DNA from: Vibrio sp. 05-20-BW147
Lineage (GTDB): Bacteria; Pseudomonadota; Gammaproteobacteria; Enterobacterales; Vibrionaceae
Assembly: GCF_013369385.1 (NCBI RefSeq)
Contig: NZ_SZTO01000016.1
Coordinates: forward strand, 1-64,000
Length of the DNA stretch: 64,000 nt
Reading direction: 5' to 3'
This document shows positions 48,235 to 58,343 of the stretch, piece after piece. A program made the position numbers and the translations under genes. Below the pieces are notes generated by a model, which saw only the letters and a list, made by a program, of their open reading frames with translations, was not told where the DNA came from and searched no databases. Each line of letters opens with the position of its first letter. Position 1 is the stretch's first letter.

Positions 48235-49500
48235 ATGATTGAAGTCTCTACCCTCGGAGCCTTAGCTGCCTTAGTGGTGGCCATTGCGCTCATACTGAAA
48301 AAAGTCCCACCCGCGTACGGCATGATCATTGGCGCTCTTATCGGCGGTGTGATTGGTGGTGTTTCACTGACCGACACAGTTTCTCTAATGATCGGCGGCG
48401 CACAAGGTATTGTGACCGCGGTTTTACGTATTCTTGCCGCCGGTGTTTTGGCTGGCGTCTTGATTGAATCTGGCGCAGCAACATCGATCGCAGAGACGAT
48501 CGTCAAAAAAGTGGGGGAAACACGCGCGCTTCTCGCCCTGGCATTGGCGACCATGATTCTGACTGCCGTTGGCGTTTTTGTTGATGTCGCCGTCATTACG
48601 GTTTCTCCGATTGCGTTGGCGATTGCTCGCCGTGCTGATATCTCTAAAACCGCGATTTTGCTTGCCATGGTCGGGGGCGGTAAAGCCGGTAACGTAATGT
48701 CGCCAAATCCCAATGCAATCGCAGCCGCTGATGCCTTTAATGTGCCATTAACCTCTGTGATGGCAGCTGGTGTAATTCCTGGTCTTTGTGGTTTGGTATT
48801 GGCGTATTTCATTGCGAAACGTCTGGTCAATAAGGGGTCTAAAGTCGCAGCCAGTGAAGTCATCGCAGTGGATCACAGCAAACTGCCAAAATTTGGCGCT
48901 GCCATTGTCGCGCCATTGGTGGCAATTGCACTATTGGCTTTGCGCCCAATTGCCGGCATCAACGTTGATCCGCTCATCGCCTTGCCTTTAGGCGGTTTGC
49001 TCGGTGCCGTGGTGATGGGTCGATTCGCCGATACCAACCACTTTGCAGTCTCTGGCCTTTCGCGCATGGCGCCAGTTGCCGTCATGCTGCTTGGTACAGG
49101 TACTCTCGCAGGTATTATCGCGAACTCAGGGCTTAAAAATGGCTTGATCGATATTCTCACCGCTTCGGGTTTACCGTCCTATCTCCTTGCCCCGATTTCC
49201 GGTGCAATGATGTCACTTGCAACAGCATCCACCACAGCAGGAACCGCCGTTGCATCTAACGTATTTAGTCACACCATTCTTGAACTGGGAGTACCTGCAT
49301 TAGCGGGGGCAGCCATGATTCATTCTGGTGCCACTGTTCTTGACCATATGCCACATGGTAGCTTCTTCCACGCAACGGGCGGTGCTGTTCATATGGACAT
49401 TCGTGAGCGCTTAAAACTGATTCCTTATGAGTCTGCGGTTGGCTTAATGATCGCTTTTGTCTCTGTCATGATGTTCGGCGTATTTGGTCTGTTTGTATAA
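48235..49500 (+). CDS. GntP family permease, probably for glycerate
   Basis: 421-residue inner membrane transporter of the gluconate:H+ symporter family with about 12 helices; GGGKAGNVMSPNPNAIAAAD is the conserved re-entrant-type segment. Its place between cdaR and a glycerate kinase gene suggests glycerate or a similar hydroxy acid as substrate, by inference. A GGAAC precedes the ATG. It is followed 14 bases later by the kinase gene. Confidence 0.88.
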   Translation: MIEVSTLGALAALVVAIALILKKVPPAYGMIIGALIGGVIGGVSLTDTVSLMIGGAQGIVTAVLRILAAGVLAGVLIESGAATSIAETIVKKVGETRALLALALATMILTAVGVFVDVAVITVSPIALAIARRADISKTAILLAMVGGGKAGNVMSPNPNAIAAADAFNVPLTSVMAAGVIPGLCGLVLAYFIAKRLVNKGSKVAASEVIAVDHSKLPKFGAAIVAPLVAIALLALRPIAGINVDPLIALPLGGLLGAVVMGRFADTNHFAVSGLSRMAPVAVMLLGTGTLAGIIANSGLKNGLIDILTASGLPSYLLAPISGAMMSLATASTTAGTAVASNVFSHTILELGVPALAGAAMIHSGATVLDHMPHGSFFHATGGAVHMDIRERLKLIPYESAVGLMIAFVSVMMFGVFGLFV

Positions 49501-49514
49501 GCATTGAGGTAAAC

Positions 49515-50651
49515 ATGAAAATTATAATTGCTCCAGATTCCTATAAAGAAAGCCTTACTGCCATGGATGTGGCAATCGCGATTGAAAAAGGATTTAAGCA
49601 AGTCTTACCCGATGCACACTACGTGAAGCTCCCTATGGCAGATGGTGGAGAAGGGACGGTGCAATCGATGGTTGACGCCACTGGTGGCACCATCATCGAA
49701 CACACCGTTACTGGCCCACTTGGCCAGAATGTTGATGGCTTTTTTGGCTTGCTTGGCGAAGGCAAAACCGCAGTCATCGAGATGGCGGCGGCTTCTGGCT
49801 TGCACCTTGTATCACCAGAGCTGCGCAACCCTCTCATCACCACAACGCTGGGGACGGGAGAGTTGATCAAAGCCGCCCTCGACCACGGTGTGGAACACAT
49901 TATCGTTGGCATCGGCGGCAGCGCGACCAACGATGGCGGCATTGGCATGGCACAGGCTCTCGGCATCAAACTGCTTGATGCGCACGGGAACGCGCTTGGC
50001 CATGGTGGCGGTGAGCTAGCGAAATTGGCAACGATTGACTGCTCTCAACTTGATTCTCGCTTGGCTCAAGTTCGCCTCGAAGTCGCGTGTGACGTTGATA
50101 ACCCACTATGTGGAACAAAAGGCGCTTCCGCCGTCTTTGGGCCACAAAAAGGGGCAACACCCGAGATGGTTACGATCTTGGATGAAAACTTGGCACACTA
50201 TGCCACAGTCATTAAACAGCAACTTGGCGTGGATGTTCGTGATATGGCAGGTGCGGGCGCAGCCGGTGGTATGGGCGCAGCGCTGCTAGGCTTGCTTAAC
50301 GCCGAGCTTCGCCCTGGTATTGAGATTGTCATGGACGCGGTTCGCTTAGATGAAATCGTTGCTGATGCGGATCTGGTGATCACCGGAGAAGGTCGCATCG
50401 ACAGCCAAACCATTCATGGCAAAACCCCAATCGGTGTCGCGCGCACAGCGAAAAAGCACGGCTTGCCAGTGATTGGCATCGCGGGTTGTCTGTCGGCCGA
50501 TTGCGGAGTGGTCCATGAGCATGGCCTCGATGCCGTTTTCGCCGTGGTCAATCGCTCCGTTGATCTGCCAACCGCGTTGGCAGAAGCCGCGGAAAACGTA
50601 GAACTAACGGCAAGAAACGTTGCCGCTGCTTTTTGTATGACTCGCCGTTAA
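49515..50651 (+). CDS. glycerate 2-kinase (GarK/GlxK type)
   Basis: 378-residue class I glycerate kinase that phosphorylates D-glycerate to 2-phosphoglycerate. It starts MKIIIAPDSYKESLTA, has ADGGEGT and the GIGGSATNDGGIGMAQALG motif, and a C-terminal ITGEGRIDSQTIHGKTP segment. It shares the unit with cdaR and the GntP permease. Either GarK or GlxK could be the right orthologue; I do not choose. It ends at a bidirectional terminator facing acnB. Confidence 0.93.
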   Translation: MKIIIAPDSYKESLTAMDVAIAIEKGFKQVLPDAHYVKLPMADGGEGTVQSMVDATGGTIIEHTVTGPLGQNVDGFFGLLGEGKTAVIEMAAASGLHLVSPELRNPLITTTLGTGELIKAALDHGVEHIIVGIGGSATNDGGIGMAQALGIKLLDAHGNALGHGGGELAKLATIDCSQLDSRLAQVRLEVACDVDNPLCGTKGASAVFGPQKGATPEMVTILDENLAHYATVIKQQLGVDVRDMAGAGAAGGMGAALLGLLNAELRPGIEIVMDAVRLDEIVADADLVITGEGRIDSQTIHGKTPIGVARTAKKHGLPVIGIAGCLSADCGVVHEHGLDAVFAVVNRSVDLPTALAEAAENVELTARNVAAAFCMTRR

Positions 50652-50666
50652 ACTTTACTTAACGTA

Positions 50667-50698
50667 AAAAAAACCGCTGAAAATTCAGCGGTTTTTTA
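50667..50698. terminator. bidirectional terminator between glycerate kinase and acnB
   Basis: AAACCGCTGA (50671-50680) pairs with TCAGCGGTTT (50685-50694) around AAAT, with A- and T-runs on both sides. It lies between convergent stops. Confidence 0.92.
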
Positions 50699-50713
50699 TT
50701 ATCGAAGATGTTA

Positions 50714-53311
50714 TTAAGCCGGCTGTTGGAAAATCACTGTGTCGGCTTTTTTGGTGTACTGCCCCATCAGGTGGAAGTTGAGGTAACGGTAGGTATCCGC
50801 CGCCGTTGCATCCAACTGTTTCGCGTATTCCATGTACTCTTCTACCGTTGGGATTCGGCCAAGAATCGCACCGACTGCCGCCAATTCTGCTGAGGATAGA
50901 TACACGTTCGCACCCGTACCTAAACGGTTCGGGAAGTTACGTGTTGAGGTCGACATCACCGTGGTTTTGTCTGCCACGCGCGCTTGGTTACCCATACACA
51001 GCGAACATCCCGGAGTTTCAATACGAACCCCAGCGCGACCGTAAATACCGTAGTAACCTTCTTCCGTCAGTTGGTCACGGTCCATCTTAGTTGGTGGTGC
51101 AATCCACAGACGCGTATCAAGCTGGCCTTTGAACTTCTCTAGCAACTTACCCGCTGCACGGAAGTGACCAATGTTGGTCATACACGAACCAATGAACACT
51201 TCGTCGATTTGCGTGCCTTGAACATCTGAGAGCAAACGAGCGTCGTCTGGATCGTTCGGCGCACAAAGAATCGGCTCTTTTATTTCCGCTAGATCAATTT
51301 CAATCACGTGTGCGTATTCTGCATCACTGTCTGCCGACATCAGTTCTGGGCTTGCTAACCACTCTTGCATCGCAACGATACGACGCTCAATAGTACGACG
51401 ATCACCGTAACCTTCTGAAATCATCCACTTCAGCATCACGATGTTCGAGTTGAGGTACTCTTCGATCGATGCTTGAGACAGTTTCACCGTACAGCCTGCT
51501 GCAGAGCGCTCAGCTGACGCATCAGACAGTTCAAATGCCTGCTCAACCGTGAGGTGTTCCACCCCTTCGATTTCCAGAATACGACCAGAGAATTCGTTGA
51601 TCTTGCCAGCTTTCTCAACGGTCAGTAGACCTTGCTTGATGCCGTAGTAAGGAATGGCATGTACCAGATCTCGTAGCGTAATACCTGGCTGCATTTCGCC
51701 TTTAAAGCGCACCAAGATTGACTCAGGCATATCCAGAGGCATGACACCGGTCGCGGCCGCAAACGCAACGAGACCAGAACCTGCTGGGAATGAAATACCC
51801 AATGGGAAACGAGTATGCGAGTCACCACCTGTACCGACAGTATCAGGCAACAGCATGCGGTTTAGCCATGAGTGGATAACACCATCGCCTGGGCGCAGTG
51901 ACACACCGCCGCGATTCATGATGAAATCAGGCAGAGTATGGTGTGTGTTCACATCGACAGGTTTTGGATACGCAGAGGTGTGACAGAAAGACTGCATCAC
52001 AAGATCCGCAGAGAAGCCAAGACAAGCAAGGTCTTTTAGCTCATCACGCGTCATTGGGCCAGTGGTGTCTTGTGAACCAACGGTGGTCATTTTAGGTTCA
52101 CAGTAGGTTCCTGGGCGAATGCCCGTTACGCCACATGCTTTACCCACCATTTTCTGAGCAAGCGTGTAGCCTTTGCCCGAATCTGCAACATCCGCTGGTT
52201 TTCGGAAGACATCAGACGGCGCTAAACCTAGTGATTGACGCGCTTTCTCTGTCAAACCACGACCGATGATCAGTGGAATACGGCCACCTGCACGAACTTC
52301 ATCAATCAAGACATCGGTTTTTAGTGAGAATTCAGCAAGAACGTCACCGGTAGCATGGTTAGCCACTTTACCTTGGTATGGGTAGACATCAATCACATCG
52401 CCCATATTGAGCTTGGACACGTCAACTTCGATAGGTAGCGCACCCGCATCTTCCATGGTGTTGAAGAAGATAGGTGCAATTTTGCCACCCAAGACATAAC
52501 CACCAGCACGTTTGTTTGGTACGTAAGGAATGTCATCACCCATAAACCAAAGCACTGAGTTGGTTGCTGATTTACGCGATGAGCCTGTACCAACGACATC
52601 ACCAACATAAACAAGTTGGTGACCTTGTTCTTTTAGCGCTTCAATCTGTTTGATCGGGCCAATGCTGCCAGGCTGATCTGGCACAATGCCTTCACGCTCA
52701 TTTTTTAGCATCGCTAAAGCGTGAACAGGAATATCAGGGCGAGACCAAGCATCCGGAGCTGGAGACAGATCATCGGTGTTGGTTTCACCCGTGACTTTAA
52801 AGACGGTTAACGTAATTTTTTCGGCAAGCTCAGGTTTTGACAAGAACCATTCTGCATCAGCCCATGACTGAAGCACTTGTTGCGCATATTGATTACCAGC
52901 TTTCGCTTTTTCTTCAACGTCATAGAAAACGTCAAACATCAGTAACGTGTGAGACAGCGCTTCAACGGCGATTGGCGCCAGAGCTTCATCATCAAGCAAG
53001 GCCACCAATGGTTCGATGTTGTAACCACCTTGCATGGTGCCAAGCAGTTTTGCCGCATGCTCACGGCTGACAAGCGGAGAGCTTGCTTCACCACGAATCA
53101 CCGCAGCAAGGAAACCCGCTTTCACATACGCGGCTTCATCAACACCAGGGGGAATGCGATTTTCAAGTAGGTCTAGAAGAAACGCTTCTTCACCTTGTGG
53201 GGGATTTTTCAGAAGTTCAACAAGTCCAGCAACTTGTTCTGCATCTAGAGGTTTTGGAACAACTCCCTCTGCTGCACGCTCTTCGACGTGTTTACGGTAG
53301 GCTTCAAGCAC
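50714..53311 (-). CDS. acnB: aconitate hydratase B
   Basis: 865-residue main TCA-cycle aconitase, also active on 2-methylisocitrate. The N-terminal HEAT-like AcnB domain ([16 protein letters not shown]) is followed by the swivel domain and catalytic domains. Cluster cysteines are in [15 protein letters not shown] and [12 protein letters not shown]. The start is a GTG at 53311, preceded by AGAGG with good spacing and in line with the E. coli N-terminus. Upstream 53312-53581 contains its promoter; no repeats are obvious there. Confidence 0.97.
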   Translation of the reverse strand: MLEAYRKHVEERAAEGVVPKPLDAEQVAGLVELLKNPPQGEEAFLLDLLENRIPPGVDEAAYVKAGFLAAVIRGEASSPLVSREHAAKLLGTMQGGYNIEPLVALLDDEALAPIAVEALSHTLLMFDVFYDVEEKAKAGNQYAQQVLQSWADAEWFLSKPELAEKITLTVFKVTGETNTDDLSPAPDAWSRPDIPVHALAMLKNEREGIVPDQPGSIGPIKQIEALKEQGHQLVYVGDVVGTGSSRKSATNSVLWFMGDDIPYVPNKRAGGYVLGGKIAPIFFNTMEDAGALPIEVDVSKLNMGDVIDVYPYQGKVANHATGDVLAEFSLKTDVLIDEVRAGGRIPLIIGRGLTEKARQSLGLAPSDVFRKPADVADSGKGYTLAQKMVGKACGVTGIRPGTYCEPKMTTVGSQDTTGPMTRDELKDLACLGFSADLVMQSFCHTSAYPKPVDVNTHHTLPDFIMNRGGVSLRPGDGVIHSWLNRMLLPDTVGTGGDSHTRFPLGISFPAGSGLVAFAAATGVMPLDMPESILVRFKGEMQPGITLRDLVHAIPYYGIKQGLLTVEKAGKINEFSGRILEIEGVEHLTVEQAFELSDASAERSAAGCTVKLSQASIEEYLNSNIVMLKWMISEGYGDRRTIERRIVAMQEWLASPELMSADSDAEYAHVIEIDLAEIKEPILCAPNDPDDARLLSDVQGTQIDEVFIGSCMTNIGHFRAAGKLLEKFKGQLDTRLWIAPPTKMDRDQLTEEGYYGIYGRAGVRIETPGCSLCMGNQARVADKTTVMSTSTRNFPNRLGTGANVYLSSAELAAVGAILGRIPTVEEYMEYAKQLDATAADTYRYLNFHLMGQYTKKADTVIFQQPA

Positions 53312-53581
53312 GACTTTTTCCTCTCATTGCGGTTCCTCCTTTTGTTATTACTATGATTCAAAGTAAAGGAGTGAACATCCTTGGAAACTTGGCTCCCTAT
53401 TGCCCATGTTTTCATTCAATTATGATTGAGAAACAGCGCCGCAGAGGCCAAACTGTGGGCGACAGAATAGCAAATTTAACGATAAATTAAAATCTCATCA
53501 CTTTGACCAACATAGCAACTTAAGACTAAAGTCCCATTAAATTTAGCTATTTATTCGTCTTTTTTGTTCAATTTTTCACCA

Positions 53582-55906
53582 CTAGCGAAACGATGTACCA
53601 ATGATCAAATAGAATGCACTTAGGTCACTTTCCGTACGGCCATAACCAAACATAATGGGGCCTATCGGTGAATCAATGCCTGCAAAGATACTCGCGGCGT
53701 TATAGAGTGGTGCTTGACTGAGGCTCAGTGTCGTATCAGACCAGACTCCACCGTGCTCCAAAGATGCCCCAAGATAAACAGGCGCTTCGAACATGCCAAA
53801 GTCATTGTCGAACCAACGGTAGCGATAGACCAAACTGCTAAAAAATTTGTTTTGTCCGATCAAACTGTTACGAGGAATACCCGACAAGTTTAGGAAACCA
53901 CCGATCGATTTGGGATCGAGGGGGAAATATTTGTTTTTACTTTCAACGAACTCGTAATCAGCCGATCCGACCAAAGTATGACGCTGATATGTGCTTGCAA
54001 ACCGCCCTACGATTGAAAATTCATGAACCGTGTCACTTTGAGATTCGGAAGCAAAGCCGTTTTCGAACACATCATGGCTTTCATCGTGGGAAACCAAATA
54101 CTCCAGATCGAGATAAATACCTCGTGTGGGCAGCGCAAAATTATCTAATGTATCTAATCGATATTGGACAAATACACCTCGGCGTTCAAACTCACTCGAA
54201 CCTGCCGATTGTATGGTCGTCAACTCAATATCCCCTTTAGTGTATCGGCCACCGAGTTTAAACTCTTGCCACAAAGCAGGCTGATAACCAAACGCAATTT
54301 CACCGATGAACTGACCATAGGTTATGGGGAAATAGTCGTAAGCACTTTCAAGCGGCGGCTCGACAATCTCATCAAGGGTAAAAGGTATACTGCGCTTTTC
54401 GCTGCTGTAAGCCAATTTCGTTGTGGTAAAAAACTCTTGTCCAAACCAAACCGGAGAGTAAAACTCCATTTCAACCAGCTTATCGGTTCCCATATCTAAA
54501 TTAACCGTTAACTCGCCACCTTGAGAGTTTAAATCCGTAAAACTGGTCGAGAGGCCAACACCATATTGGCTGTCTGTGGTGAAATCATCTTCAAGGAAAA
54601 AGCGAAAGTTAACGTAATTTGGCCCCCATGATTTTTCATCCACCACCACCACGAGTTGGTTGATCCCGTCCACTTCCTCATAGTGATAAGAGATCAACTC
54701 GAAGCGATCCAAGGCATAGAGGTTTTCTATCGCCGCTTCGATTTCATCCGTTTTCAGTACTCGGCCAGTATCCAAGTCAAGACGACGAGTCAACAACCCA
54801 GCACTGTAGTGAGTATTATTGATCACCACAATTTGATCGACGCGAGTTTGGTCACCATAGTTGAGCGTTTTTCGTGCTTGCTGCTTACCATCAATATAGT
54901 GTTGATATTGGCGGCCATTAAGTCGCAGAGCCTTCAATTTCTCTTTCATTTGATAGGTTGCTTGATACCCAGCTTCATACGCATCGGGCATCTTAGCAAA
55001 CTCGGTGGTTTCCATTTGACCAACATTAGGCCTGAGGTAGACATCCTGCCCGCCTAAGCTTTCTGCTTGCTGTTGGGTGCTGCGACGTACAAGATAGTTA
55101 GACAGCTGGTCTGCAACCACCAGCATGCTGGTAAAGTCTTCTTTCTGCTTGTAATCGGTACTGATGTCAACAGCAATAACAATATCAGCCCCCATGTCTC
55201 TGGCAATATCCACCGGCATGTTGTTAATAACGCCACCATCGACCAGCATGCGCCCATTAAGCTCGTAAGGAGGTAACGCACCAGGCACGGACATACTGGC
55301 CATCATGGCATCCACCAACTGCCCTTTATCAATCACCACTTGTTGTAGCTCTACGATGTCCGTCGCGACAGAACGATACGGGATAGCCAGATCATCAAAC
55401 GAGTCGAATTCGTTCAGGTTACCGGTGGTTTCACGCAAAATGCGCAGCATGTTTTGCCCTTGCACAAACCCCCGTGGCGCGTGCACTTCGCCAAAACGCA
55501 AACCAATATCGGTTCTTAGCTGGTAGCGGTCTTCAGACTCTTTATCTCTAACACGACGCTGGCTGCGATCGACGCGATCACGATAACCACTGTTCCAATC
55601 GATGCTGTAGATAAAGCTTTCAATCTCATCTGCACTCATACCGGTAGCGTATAAACCGCCAACATACGCCCCCATACTGGTGCCCGTGATGTAATCCACC
55701 GGGATCTGCATCTCTTCCAGTGCTTTCAACACACCAATGTGCGCCGCGCCTTTAGCGCCACCGCCTGCTAAGACCACCGCCACTTTAGGTCGTTGCTCTT
55801 CATCAACAGAGAGTGATTGAGCGAAAACCGTAGGTAGTTTGAGAAAACAGGCTAAGACGACACAACATGTCAGGCTATCGAACCACCTTTTATTAACTCG
55901 TGCCAC
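53582..55906 (-). CDS. patatin-like phospholipase with Omp85-type barrel (type Vd autotransporter)
   Basis: 774-residue outer membrane/secreted protein. Signal peptide about 1-29. The patatin domain (about 40-330) has the oxyanion loop GGGAKGAAHIG, nucleophile S77 in GTSMG and the catalytic Asp in LVDGGVINN (about 220). A POTRA-like segment (about 335-430, GRVLKTDEIEAAIENLYALDRFE) leads to a C-terminal surface-antigen (Omp85) barrel ending LIIGTSFR. This is the architecture of PlpD of Pseudomonas. In that family the lipase acts on phospholipids. It stands alone between acnB and mrcB on the minus strand. Confidence 0.9.
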   Translation of the reverse strand: MARVNKRWFDSLTCCVVLACFLKLPTVFAQSLSVDEEQRPKVAVVLAGGGAKGAAHIGVLKALEEMQIPVDYITGTSMGAYVGGLYATGMSADEIESFIYSIDWNSGYRDRVDRSQRRVRDKESEDRYQLRTDIGLRFGEVHAPRGFVQGQNMLRILRETTGNLNEFDSFDDLAIPYRSVATDIVELQQVVIDKGQLVDAMMASMSVPGALPPYELNGRMLVDGGVINNMPVDIARDMGADIVIAVDISTDYKQKEDFTSMLVVADQLSNYLVRRSTQQQAESLGGQDVYLRPNVGQMETTEFAKMPDAYEAGYQATYQMKEKLKALRLNGRQYQHYIDGKQQARKTLNYGDQTRVDQIVVINNTHYSAGLLTRRLDLDTGRVLKTDEIEAAIENLYALDRFELISYHYEEVDGINQLVVVVDEKSWGPNYVNFRFFLEDDFTTDSQYGVGLSTSFTDLNSQGGELTVNLDMGTDKLVEMEFYSPVWFGQEFFTTTKLAYSSEKRSIPFTLDEIVEPPLESAYDYFPITYGQFIGEIAFGYQPALWQEFKLGGRYTKGDIELTTIQSAGSSEFERRGVFVQYRLDTLDNFALPTRGIYLDLEYLVSHDESHDVFENGFASESQSDTVHEFSIVGRFASTYQRHTLVGSADYEFVESKNKYFPLDPKSIGGFLNLSGIPRNSLIGQNKFFSSLVYRYRWFDNDFGMFEAPVYLGASLEHGGVWSDTTLSLSQAPLYNAASIFAGIDSPIGPIMFGYGRTESDLSAFYLIIGTSFR

Positions 55907-55973
55907 GCTTTCACTCTCCCTATGTTTTCACGTTATGTTGAACAGTTTTACACCCAATTGTATCCGGGAACAA

Positions 55974-58343
55974 TTACCAACTGAGTAATTTATTCAACCA
56001 GTTACCTGATTTCTCACACTGCTGTTTCAAATCCCCTTGTTTGTCCCAAACGGGAAGGGTGAAAGCACTACTGCAGTCGATTTGTAACTCGCCATCACTT
56101 TGCTGTTTGTAGCCCAACGTCGAGATCTGCTTTGGCCAAGGTAGGATCAGTTTCTCTGGTGTTCGCTGTTTAAGGTATTCAGCGTAGACACGCAACGCCC
56201 CACTCGCACCCGTCAGTTTTATCGGCTGGTTGTCGTCTCGCCCTAACCAAATCGTGGTCACTTCACGACCATCCACCCCAACAAACCAACTGTCTCGGCT
56301 ATCATTACTGGTGCCGGTTTTGCCCGCCAGTGCCGCCCACGCAAATTGGTTTTGCAAATAACGCCCCGTCCCTTGTGCCACCCCTTGTTTCATCGCGTAT
56401 GTGGTTAGCCATGCTGCCTGTTCATTCACCGCAGGGGAGGATTTGGGTAACGATTGATAAAGTACATCGCCCTCTAAGTCGACTACCGACCGCAGCGCGG
56501 TCAATGGCGCTTTACGCCCCGAGTTGGTGAGGGTTTGATACATCTGCGCGACTTCGATAGGCGTCAAGGAAAATGCGCCCAAAAACATCGATGGCATTGG
56601 ACGAATTTCATTACGATTGACGCCCAATCTTGCCAAGGTTTCTGACACAGGCTCAATGCCTAACTGCATCCCCAGACGTACCGTGGGTACATTAAGCGAT
56701 TGAGCTAAAGCAATATACAGTGGCACGTCACCACGAAATTTTCGGTCAAAATTACGTGGCTCCCACACCGAGCCTTTACTGCCTTTCAAGCTCAATGGTG
56801 TATCTTGCAACGTGGTGGCTAAGGTGTATTTCTCTGGCTGCTCTAGTGCGGTTAAATACACGGCCGGCTTCACCAAAGAACCAATTGGGCGGCTGGCGTT
56901 GATCGCGCGGTTAAAACCATCGTATCCAGTGCGCTTACCACCGACCATAGCGCGAATTTCACCACTGGTACGATCCACGGCAACGGCAGCGGCCTCAAGT
57001 TCATCCCCCGCCACTGTCGCCAGTTCAGGGACTTTCTTACTGATCGCCTTTTCCAACTTATCTTGAGAAATTGGGTCCAGTGAAGTGAACACTCTTAGTC
57101 CAGATTCACCACGGAACGCATCGCCAACTTTCTGTTTCAGCTCCATTGAGAGCTGTTGAAAGTAAGCAGGTTGACGGCTGGCAACTCGTGGGACATCCTG
57201 AATATCAAGTGGACGGCTGGCCGCTTGGTCATATTCCGAGGCGGTGAGCATGTTTTGCTGCATCATCAGACGCAGCACCAAGTCACGACGCTCTTTGGTG
57301 CGCTCAGGAAAGCGCACTGGATTGTAGTAAGACGGGCCTTTCACCATCCCCACCAGCATCGCCAACTGATCAATACGCAACTCTTGGATCGGTTGACCAA
57401 AGTAATAACGAGAAGCCAAACCAAAACCGTGGATAGCTTGTTTACCACTCTGCCCTAAATAGACCTCATTGAGATAGGCCTCTAGAATGCGATCTTTGCT
57501 GTAGCGGTAATCCAGAATCAGCGCGATATACGCCTCACGCACTTTCCGCCACAAGGTGCGGTCTTGGGTGAGGAATAAGTTTTTTGCCAACTGTTGTGTT
57601 AGCGTACTGCCCCCTTGCACCGTTCTACCCGCTTTCAAATTAACAAACAACGCGCGGCCGATCGCGAGCGGAGATACGCCTTCATGTTGGTAAAAATCGC
57701 GATCTTCAGTCACCAATAGCGCATCAACCATGATCTCGGGAAATTGTTCACGACGTAAAAACAATCGCTGCTCGTCACTGTCTTTTTCCAGCATCCCCAG
57801 CATCTTAGGCTCAAGGCGCAAGTAGCCAAGATCCCCTTGCGACTCTAGCGACTGAATGCGAGTCAGACTCGATTCATCGAAATGCAACATCACATGACGA
57901 TCAGCCTCTGGACCATCAACAAATTCAAACGGGCGACGAATCAGCTCAATTTTGCTCGAAGAGGAAGAGTATTCTCCCGGATACTTTGGTTGGCTTACTT
58001 TTCGATAGTTGAGAATATCGAGCTCTTTTTGCAACTCAGGACGGGAGACATTTTCTCCTGCATACAAGGTTTGAATGCGCGCATAAACCACGGTTGGCAA
58101 TTGAAACAGCTGACCTTCAAAACGTTGTTTGACCACGCTATCGAGATAAATGCCAACGAACAGCAGCACCGCAACCACAGCAACGCCCGCTTTCCAGCTG
58201 AAAGACCAAATATTTTTCAGCCAGTTGCGCTGAGTACTCGTTGCGCCTTGACGTTTGCTCGCCGTTTTACGCACAGTCCGTTTAGCGGTTTTCTTTATTG
58301 TCGCGGCTTTCTTACTGTCAGCCGTTTTCTTTTCTTGGGTCAT
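55974..58343 (-). CDS. mrcB: penicillin-binding protein 1B
   Basis: 789-residue bifunctional peptidoglycan synthase. A basic cytosolic head (KKAATIKKTAKRTVRKTASKR) precedes the membrane helix (about 53-70), a UB2H domain, the glycosyltransferase domain with catalytic Glu in VTEDRDFYQHEGV and GGSTLTQQLAKNLFL, and the transpeptidase with S-L-V-K in RPIGSLVKP, S-L-N and KTG in AGKTGTSNDSRDSWF. Its ATG overlaps the hrpB stop (ATGA), so the two are translationally coupled, an order conserved with E. coli. Confidence 0.96.
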   Translation of the reverse strand: MTQEKKTADSKKAATIKKTAKRTVRKTASKRQGATSTQRNWLKNIWSFSWKAGVAVVAVLLFVGIYLDSVVKQRFEGQLFQLPTVVYARIQTLYAGENVSRPELQKELDILNYRKVSQPKYPGEYSSSSSKIELIRRPFEFVDGPEADRHVMLHFDESSLTRIQSLESQGDLGYLRLEPKMLGMLEKDSDEQRLFLRREQFPEIMVDALLVTEDRDFYQHEGVSPLAIGRALFVNLKAGRTVQGGSTLTQQLAKNLFLTQDRTLWRKVREAYIALILDYRYSKDRILEAYLNEVYLGQSGKQAIHGFGLASRYYFGQPIQELRIDQLAMLVGMVKGPSYYNPVRFPERTKERRDLVLRLMMQQNMLTASEYDQAASRPLDIQDVPRVASRQPAYFQQLSMELKQKVGDAFRGESGLRVFTSLDPISQDKLEKAISKKVPELATVAGDELEAAAVAVDRTSGEIRAMVGGKRTGYDGFNRAINASRPIGSLVKPAVYLTALEQPEKYTLATTLQDTPLSLKGSKGSVWEPRNFDRKFRGDVPLYIALAQSLNVPTVRLGMQLGIEPVSETLARLGVNRNEIRPMPSMFLGAFSLTPIEVAQMYQTLTNSGRKAPLTALRSVVDLEGDVLYQSLPKSSPAVNEQAAWLTTYAMKQGVAQGTGRYLQNQFAWAALAGKTGTSNDSRDSWFVGVDGREVTTIWLGRDDNQPIKLTGASGALRVYAEYLKQRTPEKLILPWPKQISTLGYKQQSDGELQIDCSSAFTLPVWDKQGDLKQQCEKSGNWLNKLLSW

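Noticed and set aside
48069..48863. 264-codon minus-strand frame over cdaR and the GntP permease gene
   Set aside because: Antisense to the permease gene, low-complexity Ala/Thr/Ile composition typical of the reverse frame of a membrane protein.
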